Source: Streptomyces sp. NRRL B-1140 (lineage in GTDB: Bacteria > Actinomycetota > Actinomycetes > Streptomycetales > Streptomycetaceae). Taken from it: DNA of 64,000 nucleotides. Made by a program: the position numbers and the translations under genes. The notes below the pieces were generated by a model, which saw only the letters and a list, made by a program, of their open reading frames with translations, ran no database searches and was not told the origin of the DNA. Below, piece after piece: positions 9,888 to 18,684 of this stretch; positions within the stretch are counted from its first letter, which is position 1; each line of letters starts with the position of its first letter. The stretch is from positions 202,280 to 266,279 of the forward strand of contig NZ_LGEA01000148.1 of NCBI RefSeq assembly GCF_001280065.1, read 5' to 3'.

Positions 9888-10802
9888 CTAGCGCCCTTCG
9901 AGTCGGGCGAGCACCAGCCTCGCCGTCTCGGTCGGTGTGCTGCCCACGCTCACCCCGACCGCCTCCAGGGCCTCCTTCTTCGCGGCGGCCGTGCCGGAGG
10001 AACCGGACACGATCGCGCCCGCGTGGCCCATGGTCTTGCCCTCGGGCGCCGTGAATCCGGCGATGTAGCCGACGACCGGCTTGGTGACGTGCTCGCGGAT
10101 GTACGCCGCCGCGCGTTCCTCCGCGTCGCCCCCGATCTCGCCGATGAGGACGATCAGTTCGGTGTCGGGATCGTCCTGGAAGGCGGCGAGGCAGTCGATG
10201 TGTGTGGTGCCGACCACGGGGTCGCCGCCGATGCCGACGCAGCTGGAGAAGCCGATGTCGCGCAGCTCGTACATGAGCTGGTAGGTCAGCGTGCCCGACT
10301 TGGAGACCAGTCCGATGCGGCCCGGCTTGGTGATGTCGGCCGGGATGATGCCCGCGTTGGACTGGCCGGGGGTGATGAGGCCCGGGCAGTTGGGGCCGAC
10401 GACGCGGGTGCCCTTGTCCTCGGCGTACGCGGTGAAGGCGACGGAGTCGTGGACGGGGATGCCCTCGGTGATGACGACGGCGAGGCCGATGCCGGCGTCG
10501 GCGGCCTCGACCACGGCGGCCCTGGCGAAGGCGGGCGGGACGAAGACGACGGTGACGTCGGCTCCGGTGGAGCGCATGCCGTCGGCGACGGAGCCGAAGA
10601 CCGGCACGGAACTGGGGGCACCTCCCAGGCCGTTCAGGCACTGGGGGACGTCGAAGTCGACGGTGCGGCCGGCCTTGCGCGGGTTGACGCCGCCGACGAC
10701 GTTCGTGCCGGCCGCGAGCATGCGCCGGGTGTGCTTCATGCCCTCGCCACCGGTCATGCCCTGGACGAGGACCTTGCTCTCCTTGGTGAGGTAGATGGCC
10801 AT
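9888..10802 (-). CDS. sucD: Succinate-CoA ligase alpha-like subunit (second copy)
   Basis: A 304-residue ADP-forming acyl-CoA synthetase alpha subunit. It has the N-terminal CoA-binding Rossmann domain ([15 protein letters not shown], 11-25), the GPNCPGLI and SKSGTLTYQ motifs of the ligase domain, and the phosphorylated histidine His260 in [10 protein letters not shown] short insert around residues 56-65 (NGLGGAPSS) departs from typical SucD. The start has AGGAGAGG upstream. It lies 14 bp after the beta-like gene, so the two form a heterodimer pair. Streptomyces normally carries housekeeping sucCD elsewhere (prior knowledge), so this is probably a specialised paralogue acting on a dicarboxylate or short acid of the oxalate pathway. 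Confidence 0.88.
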   Translation of the reverse strand: MAIYLTKESKVLVQGMTGGEGMKHTRRMLAAGTNVVGGVNPRKAGRTVDFDVPQCLNGLGGAPSSVPVFGSVADGMRSTGADVTVVFVPPAFARAAVVEAADAGIGLAVVITEGIPVHDSVAFTAYAEDKGTRVVGPNCPGLITPGQSNAGIIPADITKPGRIGLVSKSGTLTYQLMYELRDIGFSSCVGIGGDPVVGTTHIDCLAAFQDDPDTELIVLIGEIGGDAEERAAAYIREHVTKPVVGYIAGFTAPEGKTMGHAGAIVSGSSGTAAAKKEALEAVGVSVGSTPTETARLVLARLEGR

Positions 10803-10816
10803 GGCGTTCCCTCTCC

Positions 10817-11947
10817 TCAGGCCGTGGTGGCGAGTTCGGCGGCACGGGCGGCGGCGCCGTCCATGGTGGTGACCTGCTGGACCAGCGGATGCGCGTGCTC
10901 GTCGAGGATGGCCCGGCCCCGTGCCGCGTTGTTGCCGTCCAGGCGGACGACCAGCGGTTTGGTCAGGCGCACGGATTCCAGGGCCTGCACGATGCCGTCG
11001 GCGACTGCGTCGCAGGCCGTGATCCCGCCGAAGACGTTGACGAAGACGGATTTCACGTCCGGGTCGGAGAGGATGACCGACAAGCCGTCCGCCATGGTCC
11101 GGGCGCTTGCTCCGCCCCCGATGTCGAGGAAGTTGGCAGGTCGCGCGCCGCATCCCGCGACCACGTCCAGCGTCGACATGACGAGACCGGCGCCGTTGCC
11201 GATGATGCCGACCTCGCCGTCCAGCTTGACGTAGTTGAGGCCCTTCGCCGCGGCGGTCGCCTCCAGTGCGTCGTCGTGTTCCGCGTCGTCCGCGCCCCAG
11301 CGTGCCTGCCGGAAGCGGGCGTTGTCGTCAAGGGTGACCTTGCCGTCAAGGGCGAGAATCCGGCCCTCCTTCGTGCGGACGAGCGGGTTGACCTCGACGA
11401 GGAGGGCGTCCTCACGGACCAGGACCTCCCAAAGGCGTACGAGGACGTCCACGGTCTGCTGCGGCAGTCCGGCCGCCTCGGCGATCTCCCCCGCCTTCGC
11501 GGTGGTGACTCCCTCGGCCGGGTCGACGGGAACACGGGCCACGGCCTCGGGACGGGTGGCGGCGACCTCCTCGATCTCCGTGCCGCCCTCCGCGGAGGCG
11601 ATCGCGAGGAAGCGGCCCGCCGCGCGGTCGAGAACGTAGGACACGTAGAACTCGGTCTCTATGTCCACCGGTTGGGCCAGCATGACCCTGCCGACCGTGT
11701 GTCCCTTGATGTCCATGCCGAGGATCTGGCGTGCGGTCAGCTCGGCGTCGGCCGGGCCGGCGGCGAGCCGCACACCGCCGGCCTTGCCCCGGCCACCGGT
11801 CTTGACCTGGGCTTTCACCACGACCCGACCGCCGAGTCGGCGTGCGATCTCGCGGGCCTTCTTGGGCGAGTCGGTCACCTCGGCCCTCGGCACCAGGATG
11901 CCGTGTTCCGCGAAGAGTTCTCTTGCCTGGTGTTCGTACAGGTCCAT
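10817..11947 (-). CDS. sucC: Succinate-CoA ligase beta-like subunit (second copy)
   Basis: A 376-residue ATP-grasp subunit starting [16 protein letters not shown], the family's typical N-terminus, with [18 protein letters not shown] (48-65) in the ATP-binding lobe, LLVEVNPL as the Mg/ATP site, and FLDIGGGA and FVNVFGGI in the C-terminal ligase domain. It is the first gene of the minus-strand unit sucC-sucD-aldehyde dehydrogenase and is divergent from the ThDP enzyme gene. The 142-bp divergent region holds a perfect inverted repeat (12016-12039) that could control both directions. True substrate preference (succinate, malate, oxalate or formate) is not readable from sequence. Confidence 0.88.
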   Translation of the reverse strand: MDLYEHQARELFAEHGILVPRAEVTDSPKKAREIARRLGGRVVVKAQVKTGGRGKAGGVRLAAGPADAELTARQILGMDIKGHTVGRVMLAQPVDIETEFYVSYVLDRAAGRFLAIASAEGGTEIEEVAATRPEAVARVPVDPAEGVTTAKAGEIAEAAGLPQQTVDVLVRLWEVLVREDALLVEVNPLVRTKEGRILALDGKVTLDDNARFRQARWGADDAEHDDALEATAAAKGLNYVKLDGEVGIIGNGAGLVMSTLDVVAGCGARPANFLDIGGGASARTMADGLSVILSDPDVKSVFVNVFGGITACDAVADGIVQALESVRLTKPLVVRLDGNNAARGRAILDEHAHPLVQQVTTMDGAAARAAELATTA

Positions 11948-12015
11948 TTCGGCTCCTGACTGAAAATGCCGCACGCCCCCTGGACACCACCCACCGGATG
12001 CGGGATAACAAGCTT

Positions 12016-12039
12016 CATACAGTATTCGTCGACTGTATG
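12016..12039. promoter_or_regulatory. Inverted repeat operator in the sucC/oxc divergent region (GntR/FCD-type candidate)
   Basis: CATACAGT (12016-12023), eight bases ATTCGTCG, ACTGTATG (12032-12039): perfect 8-bp arms. The element TTCGTCGAC (12025-12033) and the word ACTGTATGCAAT starting at 12032 recur in near-identical form upstream of the gntR gene (41223-41234) and of the panE-like gene (43978-44000). It lies 69 bp from the sucC start and 51 bp from the oxc-like start. Binding by the GntR regulator encoded at 40468-41145 is inferred from these shared words. Confidence 0.6.
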
Positions 12040-12089
12040 CAATGTACTGCGAGCCGCTCCAACCCCCTACGAAGGGACAGGACTTCGCC

Positions 12090-13772
12090 ATGCCCGACGA
12101 CACCCAGGACTTGATCTCCGGTGGTCATCTCGTAGCCAAGGCACTGAAGGCCGAGGGGGTCGACCGCATCTACACGCTGTGCGGCGGCCACATCATCGAC
12201 ATCTACGACGGCTGCGTCGACGAGGGCATCGAGGTCGTCGACGTACGCCACGAGCAGGTCGCCGCCCACGCCGCCGACGGCTACGCCCGCATCACCGGCA
12301 AGCCCGGCTGCGCGGTGGTGACCGCCGGCCCGGGGACGACCGACGCCGTCACCGGTGTCGCCAACGCCTTCCGCGCGGAGTCCCCGATGCTGCTGATCGG
12401 CGGTCAGGGGGCGCTCTCACAGCACAAAATGGGGTCCCTGCAGGACCTGCCGCACGTCGACATGATGAACCCCATCACCAAGTTCGCGGCGACCGTGCCC
12501 GACACGGCGCGCGCGGCGGACATGGTGTCCATGGCGTTCCGCGAGTGCTTCCACGGCGCGCCCGGCCCCTCCTTCCTCGAGATTCCGCGCGACGTGCTGG
12601 ACGCCAAGGTCCCCGCCGCCAAGGCACGCGTGCCGCAGGAAGGCTCCTACCGCGCCTCGACCCGCTCGGCCGGTGATCCCGAGGCCATCGAGAAGCTCGC
12701 CGACCTGCTGGTGCACGCCGAGAAGCCGGCCGTCCTGCTCGGCAGCCAGGTCTGGACGACCCGGGGCACCGAAGCGGCCGTGGAGCTCGTCAGGGCCCTC
12801 AACATCCCGGCCTACATGAACGGCGCGGGACGCGGCACCCTCCCGCCCGGCGACCCGCACCACTTCCAGCTCTCGCGGCGCTACGCGTTCTCCAACGCCG
12901 ACGTCATCGTCGTCGTCGGCACGCCCTTCGACTTCCGCATGGGTTACGGCAAGCGGCTGTCCCCGGACGCGACCGTCGTGCAGATCGACCTCGACTACCG
13001 CACGGTCGGCAAGAACCGCGACATCGACCTCGGCATCGTGGGAGACGCCGGGCTGGTACTGAGGTCGGTCACCGAGGCTGCCTCCGGACGCATCAACGGC
13101 GGCGCGTCCAGGCGCAAGGAGTGGCTGGACGAGCTGCGCGCGGCCGAGCAGACCGCTCTGCAGAAGCGGCTGCCCAACCTGAAGTCGGACGCCTCACCCA
13201 TCCACCCCTACCGCCTGGTCAGCGAGATCAACGACTTCCTCACCGAGGACTCCATCTACATCGGCGACGGCGGCGACATCGTCACCTTCTCCGGCCAGGT
13301 CGTGCAGCCCAAGTCGCCCGGGCACTGGATGGACCCGGGTCCCCTCGGCACGCTCGGCGTCGGCGTCCCCTTCGTGCTCGCGGCCAAGCAGGCACGGCCC
13401 GACAAGGAGGTCGTCGCGCTCTTCGGTGACGGCGCGTTCTCCCTCACCGGCTGGGACTTCGAAACCCTCGTCCGCTACAACCTCCCGTTCGTCGGCATCG
13501 TCGGCAACAACTCCTCCATGAACCAGATCCGCTACGGCCAGGCCGCCAAGTACGGCAAGGACCGTGAGCGGATCGGCAACACCCTGGGCGACGTCCGCTA
13601 CGACGAGTTCGCCCGCATGCTCGGCGGCCACGGCGAGGAGGTCCGCGACCCCGCCGACATCGGCCCGGCCCTGCTGCGCGCCCGCGAGTCCGGCAAGCCG
13701 TCGCTCATCAACGTCTGGGTCGACCCCGACGCGTACGCCCCCGGAACCATGAACCAGACCATGTACAAGTGA
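12090..13772 (+). CDS. Thiamine-diphosphate enzyme, probable oxalyl-CoA decarboxylase (non-canonical)
   Basis: A 560-residue three-domain ThDP enzyme. Glu55 ([16 protein letters not shown]) is the cofactor-activating glutamate, and the GDG...NN Mg/ThDP motif starts near residue 445 (FGDGAF ... GNNSS). It directly precedes a canonical formyl-CoA:oxalate CoA-transferase, so decarboxylation of oxalyl-CoA to formyl-CoA is the contextual call. The sequence is not that of the Oxalobacter/E. coli enzyme: the Tyr-Glu pair of the DYEEL segment is replaced by GSLQDLPH, and the C-terminal lid ends at [11 protein letters not shown] without the usual Ser-x-Arg tail. It resembles acetolactate synthase and 2-hydroxyacyl-CoA lyase proteins equally. 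The ATG at 12090 has AGGA about 9 nt upstream. Confidence 0.7.
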   Translation: MPDDTQDLISGGHLVAKALKAEGVDRIYTLCGGHIIDIYDGCVDEGIEVVDVRHEQVAAHAADGYARITGKPGCAVVTAGPGTTDAVTGVANAFRAESPMLLIGGQGALSQHKMGSLQDLPHVDMMNPITKFAATVPDTARAADMVSMAFRECFHGAPGPSFLEIPRDVLDAKVPAAKARVPQEGSYRASTRSAGDPEAIEKLADLLVHAEKPAVLLGSQVWTTRGTEAAVELVRALNIPAYMNGAGRGTLPPGDPHHFQLSRRYAFSNADVIVVVGTPFDFRMGYGKRLSPDATVVQIDLDYRTVGKNRDIDLGIVGDAGLVLRSVTEAASGRINGGASRRKEWLDELRAAEQTALQKRLPNLKSDASPIHPYRLVSEINDFLTEDSIYIGDGGDIVTFSGQVVQPKSPGHWMDPGPLGTLGVGVPFVLAAKQARPDKEVVALFGDGAFSLTGWDFETLVRYNLPFVGIVGNNSSMNQIRYGQAAKYGKDRERIGNTLGDVRYDEFARMLGGHGEEVRDPADIGPALLRARESGKPSLINVWVDPDAYAPGTMNQTMYK

Positions 13773-13782
13773 GGTGCCCGCG

Positions 13783-15024
13783 ATGACCGCTACCTCCGCC
13801 AAAGCCCTCGAAGGCATCCGCGTCCTGGACATGACCCACGTCCAGTCCGGGCCGTCGGCGACCCAGCTGCTCGCCTGGCTCGGCGCGGACGTCGTCAAGC
13901 TGGAGGCTCCGACCGGTGACATCACGCGCAAGCAGCTGCGTGATCTGCCGGACGTCGACTCCCTCTACTTCACGATGCTCAACTGCAACAAGCGGAGCAT
14001 CACCCTCAACACCAAGACCGAGCGCGGCAAGGAGATCCTCACCGAGCTGATCCGGCGCTCCGACGTCATGGTCGAGAACTTCGGCCCGGGCGCGGTGGAC
14101 CGGATGGGCTTCACCTGGGACCGCATCCAGGAGATCAATCCACGGATCGTCTATGCCTCCATCAAGGGGTTCGGCGAGGGCCCGTACACCAATTTCAAGG
14201 CGTACGAGGTCGTCGCGCAGGCCATGGGCGGGTCGATGTCGACCACCGGTTTCGAGGACGGACCGCCGCTGGCGACGGGGGCCCAGATCGGGGACTCGGG
14301 GACGGGTGTGCACGCCGTGGCGGGCATCCTCGCCGCGCTCTTCCAACGGGAGCGCACCGGGCGCGGGCAGCGGGTCAACGTGGCCATGCAGCACGCTGTA
14401 CTCAACCTGTGCCGGGTGAAGCTGCGGGATCAGCAGCGTCTGGCACACGGGGCGCTCGCTGAATATCCCAACGAGGACTTCGGCGACGAGGTTCCCAGGT
14501 CCGGGAACGCGTCCGGCGGCGGGCAGCCCGGCTGGGCGGTCAAGTGCGCGCCGGGCGGCCCGAACGACTACGTGTACGTCATCGTGCAGCCCGTCGGCTG
14601 GCAGCCGATCAGCGAGCTCATCGGCCGGCCCGAGCTGGCCGACGACCCCGAGTGGGCGACGCCCGAGGCGCGGCTGCCCAAGCTGGGGAAGATGTTCCAG
14701 TTGATCGAGGAGTGGTCCTCGACGCTGCCCAAGTGGGAGGTGCTGGAGCGGCTCAACGCGCACAACATCCCGTGCGGGCCGATCCTGTCCACCCGGGAGA
14801 TCATCGAGGACCGTTCGCTGGTCGCCAACGAGATGGTCGTCACCGTCCCGCACCCCGAGCGCGGCGACTTCGTGACCGTCGGCAGCCCGCTCAAGCTGTC
14901 CGACTCCCCTGTGGACGTGACCAGTTCACCCCTGCTCGGCGAGCACAACGAAGAGGTCTACGTCGGCGAACTCGGCCTCGGTGACGAGGAAGTGCGCCTG
15001 CTCAAGTCGAACGGGGTGATCTGA
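13783..15024 (+). CDS. frc: Formyl-CoA:oxalate CoA-transferase
   Basis: A 413-residue class III CoA-transferase that moves CoA from formyl-CoA to oxalate. It matches remembered E. coli Frc along its whole length: [20 protein letters not shown], the LNTKT and GQRVNV segments, catalytic Asp171 in QIGDSGTG (E. coli Asp169), and the glycine loop GGGQPG (245-250) that covers the active site. Start at the ATG with GAGG 8 nt upstream, rather than the in-frame GTG 9 nt earlier. It lies 10 bp after the ThDP enzyme stop, clearly co-transcribed. This gene is the strongest single evidence for oxalate metabolism in the window. Confidence 0.93.
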   Translation: MTATSAKALEGIRVLDMTHVQSGPSATQLLAWLGADVVKLEAPTGDITRKQLRDLPDVDSLYFTMLNCNKRSITLNTKTERGKEILTELIRRSDVMVENFGPGAVDRMGFTWDRIQEINPRIVYASIKGFGEGPYTNFKAYEVVAQAMGGSMSTTGFEDGPPLATGAQIGDSGTGVHAVAGILAALFQRERTGRGQRVNVAMQHAVLNLCRVKLRDQQRLAHGALAEYPNEDFGDEVPRSGNASGGGQPGWAVKCAPGGPNDYVYVIVQPVGWQPISELIGRPELADDPEWATPEARLPKLGKMFQLIEEWSSTLPKWEVLERLNAHNIPCGPILSTREIIEDRSLVANEMVVTVPHPERGDFVTVGSPLKLSDSPVDVTSSPLLGEHNEEVYVGELGLGDEEVRLLKSNGVI

Positions 15025-15028
15025 CGTG

Positions 15029-17173
15029 ATGGCGGAAGACCGGGTCCTGCGGGTGCGGTCCCTCCTGGAGTCCGTGCGGGCCGAGGGGCGGACCGCGCTG
15101 ACCGCGCCCGAGGGCAAGGTGATCGCCGACGCGTACGGGATCGCCGTACCGGGCGAGGAACTGGCGACGGACGTCGACGAGGCCGTGGCGTTCGCGGCGC
15201 GCTTCGGCGGGCCCGTCGTGATGAAGATCGTCTCGCCTGACATCCTGCACAAGACCGACGCCGGCGGGGTGATCATCGGGGTCGAGGGTGCGGCCGACGT
15301 ACGGGCCGCGTTCCACACGATCATCGACAACGCGCGTGCCTACGACGCCGACGCCCGTATCTCGGGCGTGCAGGTGCAGGAGCTGCTGCCGAAGGGGCAG
15401 GAGGTCATCGTCGGCGCCGTCACGGACCCGACGTTCGGGAAGGTGGTCGCCTTCGGGCTCGGCGGAGTGCTCGTCGAGGTGCTCAAGGACGTCACGTTCC
15501 GGCTGGCGCCGGTGACCGCCGACGAGGCGCTGTCCATGCTGGACTCGATCCGGTCGGCGGAGATCCTTCGCGGGGTGCGGGGCCAGGCGGGTGTGGACCG
15601 GTGGGCCGTCGCCGAGCAGATCCGCAGGGTGTCGCAACTCGTCGCGGACTTCCCCGAGATCGCCGAGGTGGACCTCAATCCGGTGATCGCGACGCCGGAG
15701 GGGGCCGTCGCGGCCGACATCCGGGTGATCCTCGCCGAGTCGCAGCCCGCGCCCCGCCGGAAGTACTCGCGCGACGAGATCCTCACCTCGATGCGCCGGC
15801 TGATGCAGCCCCGTTCGGTCGCCGTGATCGGCGCCTCCAACGAGCAGGGCAAGATCGGCAATTCGGTGATGCGCAACCTCGTGGACGGGGGCTTCGCGGG
15901 CGAGATCCACCCGGTGAACCCCAAGGCCGATGACATTCTGGGCCGCAAGGCGTACAAGAGTGTCACGGACGTTCCCGGTGAGGTGGATGTGGCGGTCTTC
16001 GCGATCCCCGCCAAGTTCGTGGCCTCGGCCCTCGAGGAAGTGGGACGCAAGAAGATCCCGAACGCCGTGCTGATCCCCTCCGGGTTCGCGGAGACCGGCG
16101 AGCACGAACTCCAGGGGGAGATCGTGGCGATCGCCGAGCGGCACGGCGTCCGGCTGCTGGGGCCGAACATCTACGGCTACTACTCGACCTGGCAGGACCT
16201 GTGCGCCACGTTCTGCACGCCCTACGACGTCAAGGGCGGGGTGGCGCTGACCTCGCAGTCGGGCGGTATCGGGATGGCCATCCTGGGCTTCGCGCGCACC
16301 ACCAAGACGGGCGTGTCGGCGATCGTCGGGCTGGGCAACAAGTCGGACCTCGACGAGGACGACCTGCTGACCTGGTTCGGCGAGGACCCGCACACCGACT
16401 GCATCGCGATGCACCTGGAGGACCTCAAGGACGGCCGGGCGTTCGTGGAGGCCGCGCGGGCCACCGTGCCGAAGAAGCCGGTGGTCGTACTGAAGGCCGG
16501 GCGAACCGCGGCCGGTGCCAAGGCGGCCGGTTCGCACACCGGCGCCCTCGCCGGTGACGACGCCGTCTACGACGACATCCTGCGGCAGGCCGGGGTGATC
16601 CGCGCGCCGGGGCTGAACGACATGCTGGAGTACGCGCGCGCGTTGCCGGTGCTTCCCGCCCCCAAGGGCGACAACGTCGTCATCATCACGGGCGCCGGCG
16701 GCAGCGGTGTGCTGCTCTCCGACGCCGTGACGGACAACGGCCTGTCGTTGATGGAGATCCCGCCGGACCTGGACGAGGCGTTCCGGAAGTTCATCCCGCC
16801 TTTCGGGGCCGCGGGCAACCCGGTGGACATCACCGGGGGCGAGCCGCCGTCGACGTACGAGGCGACGATCCGGCTGGGTCTGGAGGATCCGCGTATCCAC
16901 GCGCTGGTCCTCGGCTACTGGCACACCATCGTCACTCCTCCCATGGTCTTCGCCGAACTCACCGCGCGCGTGGTGGCCGAGTTCCGGGAGCGCGGGATCG
17001 AGAAGCCCGTGGTGGCGTCGCTCGCGGGGGACGTGGAGGTCGAGGAGGCCTGCCAGTACCTCTTCGAGCGCGGGGTCGTGGCGTACCCGTACACGACCGA
17101 GAAGCCGGTGGCCGTACTCGGCGCGAAGTACCGCTGGGCGCGGGAGGCGGGACGGCTGGGGGGCGGTACATGA
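15029..17173 (+). CDS. ADP-forming acetate/acyl-CoA synthetase, fused subunits
   Basis: A 714-residue NDP-forming acyl-CoA synthetase with the order ATP-grasp (about 1-235), CoA-binding Rossmann domain (about 255-375, PRSVAVIGASNEQGKIGN), then ligase domains. The phosphohistidine is His503 in SHTGALAG. ATP-grasp at the N-terminus is the reverse of the alpha-beta order in many archaeal enzymes. Next to frc, it could activate oxalate or formate with ATP, or recover ATP from a CoA ester. It begins 4 bp after frc; an in-frame GTG three bases upstream is an alternative start. A strong hairpin follows its stop. Confidence 0.85.
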   Translation: MAEDRVLRVRSLLESVRAEGRTALTAPEGKVIADAYGIAVPGEELATDVDEAVAFAARFGGPVVMKIVSPDILHKTDAGGVIIGVEGAADVRAAFHTIIDNARAYDADARISGVQVQELLPKGQEVIVGAVTDPTFGKVVAFGLGGVLVEVLKDVTFRLAPVTADEALSMLDSIRSAEILRGVRGQAGVDRWAVAEQIRRVSQLVADFPEIAEVDLNPVIATPEGAVAADIRVILAESQPAPRRKYSRDEILTSMRRLMQPRSVAVIGASNEQGKIGNSVMRNLVDGGFAGEIHPVNPKADDILGRKAYKSVTDVPGEVDVAVFAIPAKFVASALEEVGRKKIPNAVLIPSGFAETGEHELQGEIVAIAERHGVRLLGPNIYGYYSTWQDLCATFCTPYDVKGGVALTSQSGGIGMAILGFARTTKTGVSAIVGLGNKSDLDEDDLLTWFGEDPHTDCIAMHLEDLKDGRAFVEAARATVPKKPVVVLKAGRTAAGAKAAGSHTGALAGDDAVYDDILRQAGVIRAPGLNDMLEYARALPVLPAPKGDNVVIITGAGGSGVLLSDAVTDNGLSLMEIPPDLDEAFRKFIPPFGAAGNPVDITGGEPPSTYEATIRLGLEDPRIHALVLGYWHTIVTPPMVFAELTARVVAEFRERGIEKPVVASLAGDVEVEEACQYLFERGVVAYPYTTEKPVAVLGAKYRWAREAGRLGGGT

Positions 17174-17185
17174 GGTGAGTGAGCG

Positions 17186-17218
17186 GGGGCCGGCCGACGG
17201 TGCGCGTCGGCCGGCCCC
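17186..17218 (+). terminator. Perfect 14-bp hairpin after the acyl-CoA synthetase gene
   Basis: GGGGCCGGCCGACG (17186-17199) and CGTCGGCCGGCCCC (17205-17218) with a 5-base loop, 12 bp after the stop. There is no U-run. It may end the oxc-frc-acs transcript fully, or only lower read-through into the two transporter genes that start at 17295 in the same direction. The remaining sequence up to 17294 shows no clear operator. Confidence 0.65.
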
Positions 17219-17294
17219 GGGACCCGCACGCGCACGAAAGGAATGGGACAGGGGGCGCTGGCCAGATCTTTCGACGCAAGGGGTGCGACACGAC

Positions 17295-18683
17295 ATGACA
17301 ACGACCGATCTGCCCACCACGGTTCCCTACCGGGAGGTCACCGACGCGAACGGCCGCGTCTACCGCCTCGGTGAGACCGACATCGACATCATGGGCCGCA
17401 AGCGCAAGTGGATGGTGATCCTGCCCTGGATCGGCATGATGGGCATCTCCTCCGCCGAGTACGCGTTCGCGTCCGCCGAGGACACCCTGCACACGGCGCA
17501 CAGCTGGAACAGCATGCACATCTTCTGGATGATGACCGTCTGGGTCTTCTTCCAGGCCGCGGTGGCCTTCCCCGCGGGGAAACTGCGTGAGAGCGGAAAA
17601 CTGCCGGCCCGCTGGGCCATGATGCTCGGCGCGACGGGCACCTTGCTGGGCTACCTGTCCCTCGCCTTCGCGCCGCACGTGGTCTTCGCCTACATCGGCT
17701 TCAGCATGTTCAGCGGCATGGGCGCGGGCATGGTGTACGCCACCTGCGTCAACATGGTCGGCAAGTGGTACCCCGAGCGCAAGGGCGGCAAGACCGGCTT
17801 CGTCAACGGCGGTTTCGCCTACGGCTCGGTTCCCTTCGTGTTCCTCTTCAACGGCTACATGGACCTCACCAACTTCCGCTGGGTGCTGGTCTCGGTGGGT
17901 CTGTTCCTGGCCGGGATGGTCGCCTTCTCCGGCTACTTCTTCAAGGACCCGCCGAAGAACTGGTGGCCCTCCACGATCGACCCGCTGAACCCGCCGGACG
18001 ACCCGCGCGCGGCCCGCTCGATGCGGATGAACCCGCCGGCGGTGCGCCAGTACTCCCCCAAGGAGGCGTGGAAGACCGGCCGGGTCGCCCTGATGTGGTT
18101 CTGCCTTGCGTGTACGTCCGGCGTGAACATCTTCGGGATCGCCTTCCAGGTGGACATCGGCGAGGAGGCCGGCTTCGCCGGCGGGATCGTGGCCACGGCC
18201 ATGTCCCTGAAAGCCGTCGTCAACGGCACCGGCCGCGGCGTCATTGGCTGGCTGTCGGACCTCTACGGCCGCAAGCGGTGCCTGCTCGTGGTGTGCCTCA
18301 TCCTGGGCCTCGCCCAGTACGGCATCCTCTGGTCGGCCGAAAGCGAGAACCTGGCCCTGTTCCTGATCTTCTCCGCTGTCTCCGGCTTCGGCGGCGGCGC
18401 CATCTTCCCGATGTTCGCCGCGCTCACCGCCGACTACTTCGGTGAGAACAACAACGCCTCCAACTACGGCATGGTCTACAGCGCCAAGCTCGTCTCCGGC
18501 CTGGGCGCCGGCATGGGCGCGGTGGTCGTCGGCGCCTGGGGGCACTCCGGTGCCTTCATCCTGGCCGGCTCCATCTCCCTCTTCGCCGGCTGCGTGGCGC
18601 TGTTCCTCACCCCGCCGGGACGCGACAAGGAAACGCGCCGCATCTCCCCCAACCCGCAACCGCTCGGCGAGGACACAGCCTGA
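17295..18683 (+). CDS. MFS transporter, oxalate/formate antiporter (OFA) type
   Basis: A 462-residue 12-helix major facilitator. The N-terminal cytoplasmic tail (about 35 residues) is followed by paired hydrophobic helices. Family-like stretches are MVYATCVNMVGKWYPERKGGKTGFVNGGFAYGSVP split across helices 5-6 and the GxLSDxxGRK loop (WLSDLYGRKR) between helices 8 and 9. Position right after frc supports transport of oxalate, formate or a related acid. A near-identical paralogue starts 1 bp after its stop. The start at 17295 gives the tail conserved between both copies (PYREVTDxxGRVYRxGETD). Confidence 0.82.
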   Translation: MTTTDLPTTVPYREVTDANGRVYRLGETDIDIMGRKRKWMVILPWIGMMGISSAEYAFASAEDTLHTAHSWNSMHIFWMMTVWVFFQAAVAFPAGKLRESGKLPARWAMMLGATGTLLGYLSLAFAPHVVFAYIGFSMFSGMGAGMVYATCVNMVGKWYPERKGGKTGFVNGGFAYGSVPFVFLFNGYMDLTNFRWVLVSVGLFLAGMVAFSGYFFKDPPKNWWPSTIDPLNPPDDPRAARSMRMNPPAVRQYSPKEAWKTGRVALMWFCLACTSGVNIFGIAFQVDIGEEAGFAGGIVATAMSLKAVVNGTGRGVIGWLSDLYGRKRCLLVVCLILGLAQYGILWSAESENLALFLIFSAVSGFGGGAIFPMFAALTADYFGENNNASNYGMVYSAKLVSGLGAGMGAVVVGAWGHSGAFILAGSISLFAGCVALFLTPPGRDKETRRISPNPQPLGEDTA

Positions 18684-18684
18684 C

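Noticed and set aside
8095..10845. One 916-residue fusion of aldehyde dehydrogenase with upstream sequence
   Set aside because: The upstream half is another frame of the sucD-like gene and the repeat spacer. A good RBS and the family N-terminus place the start at 9636.
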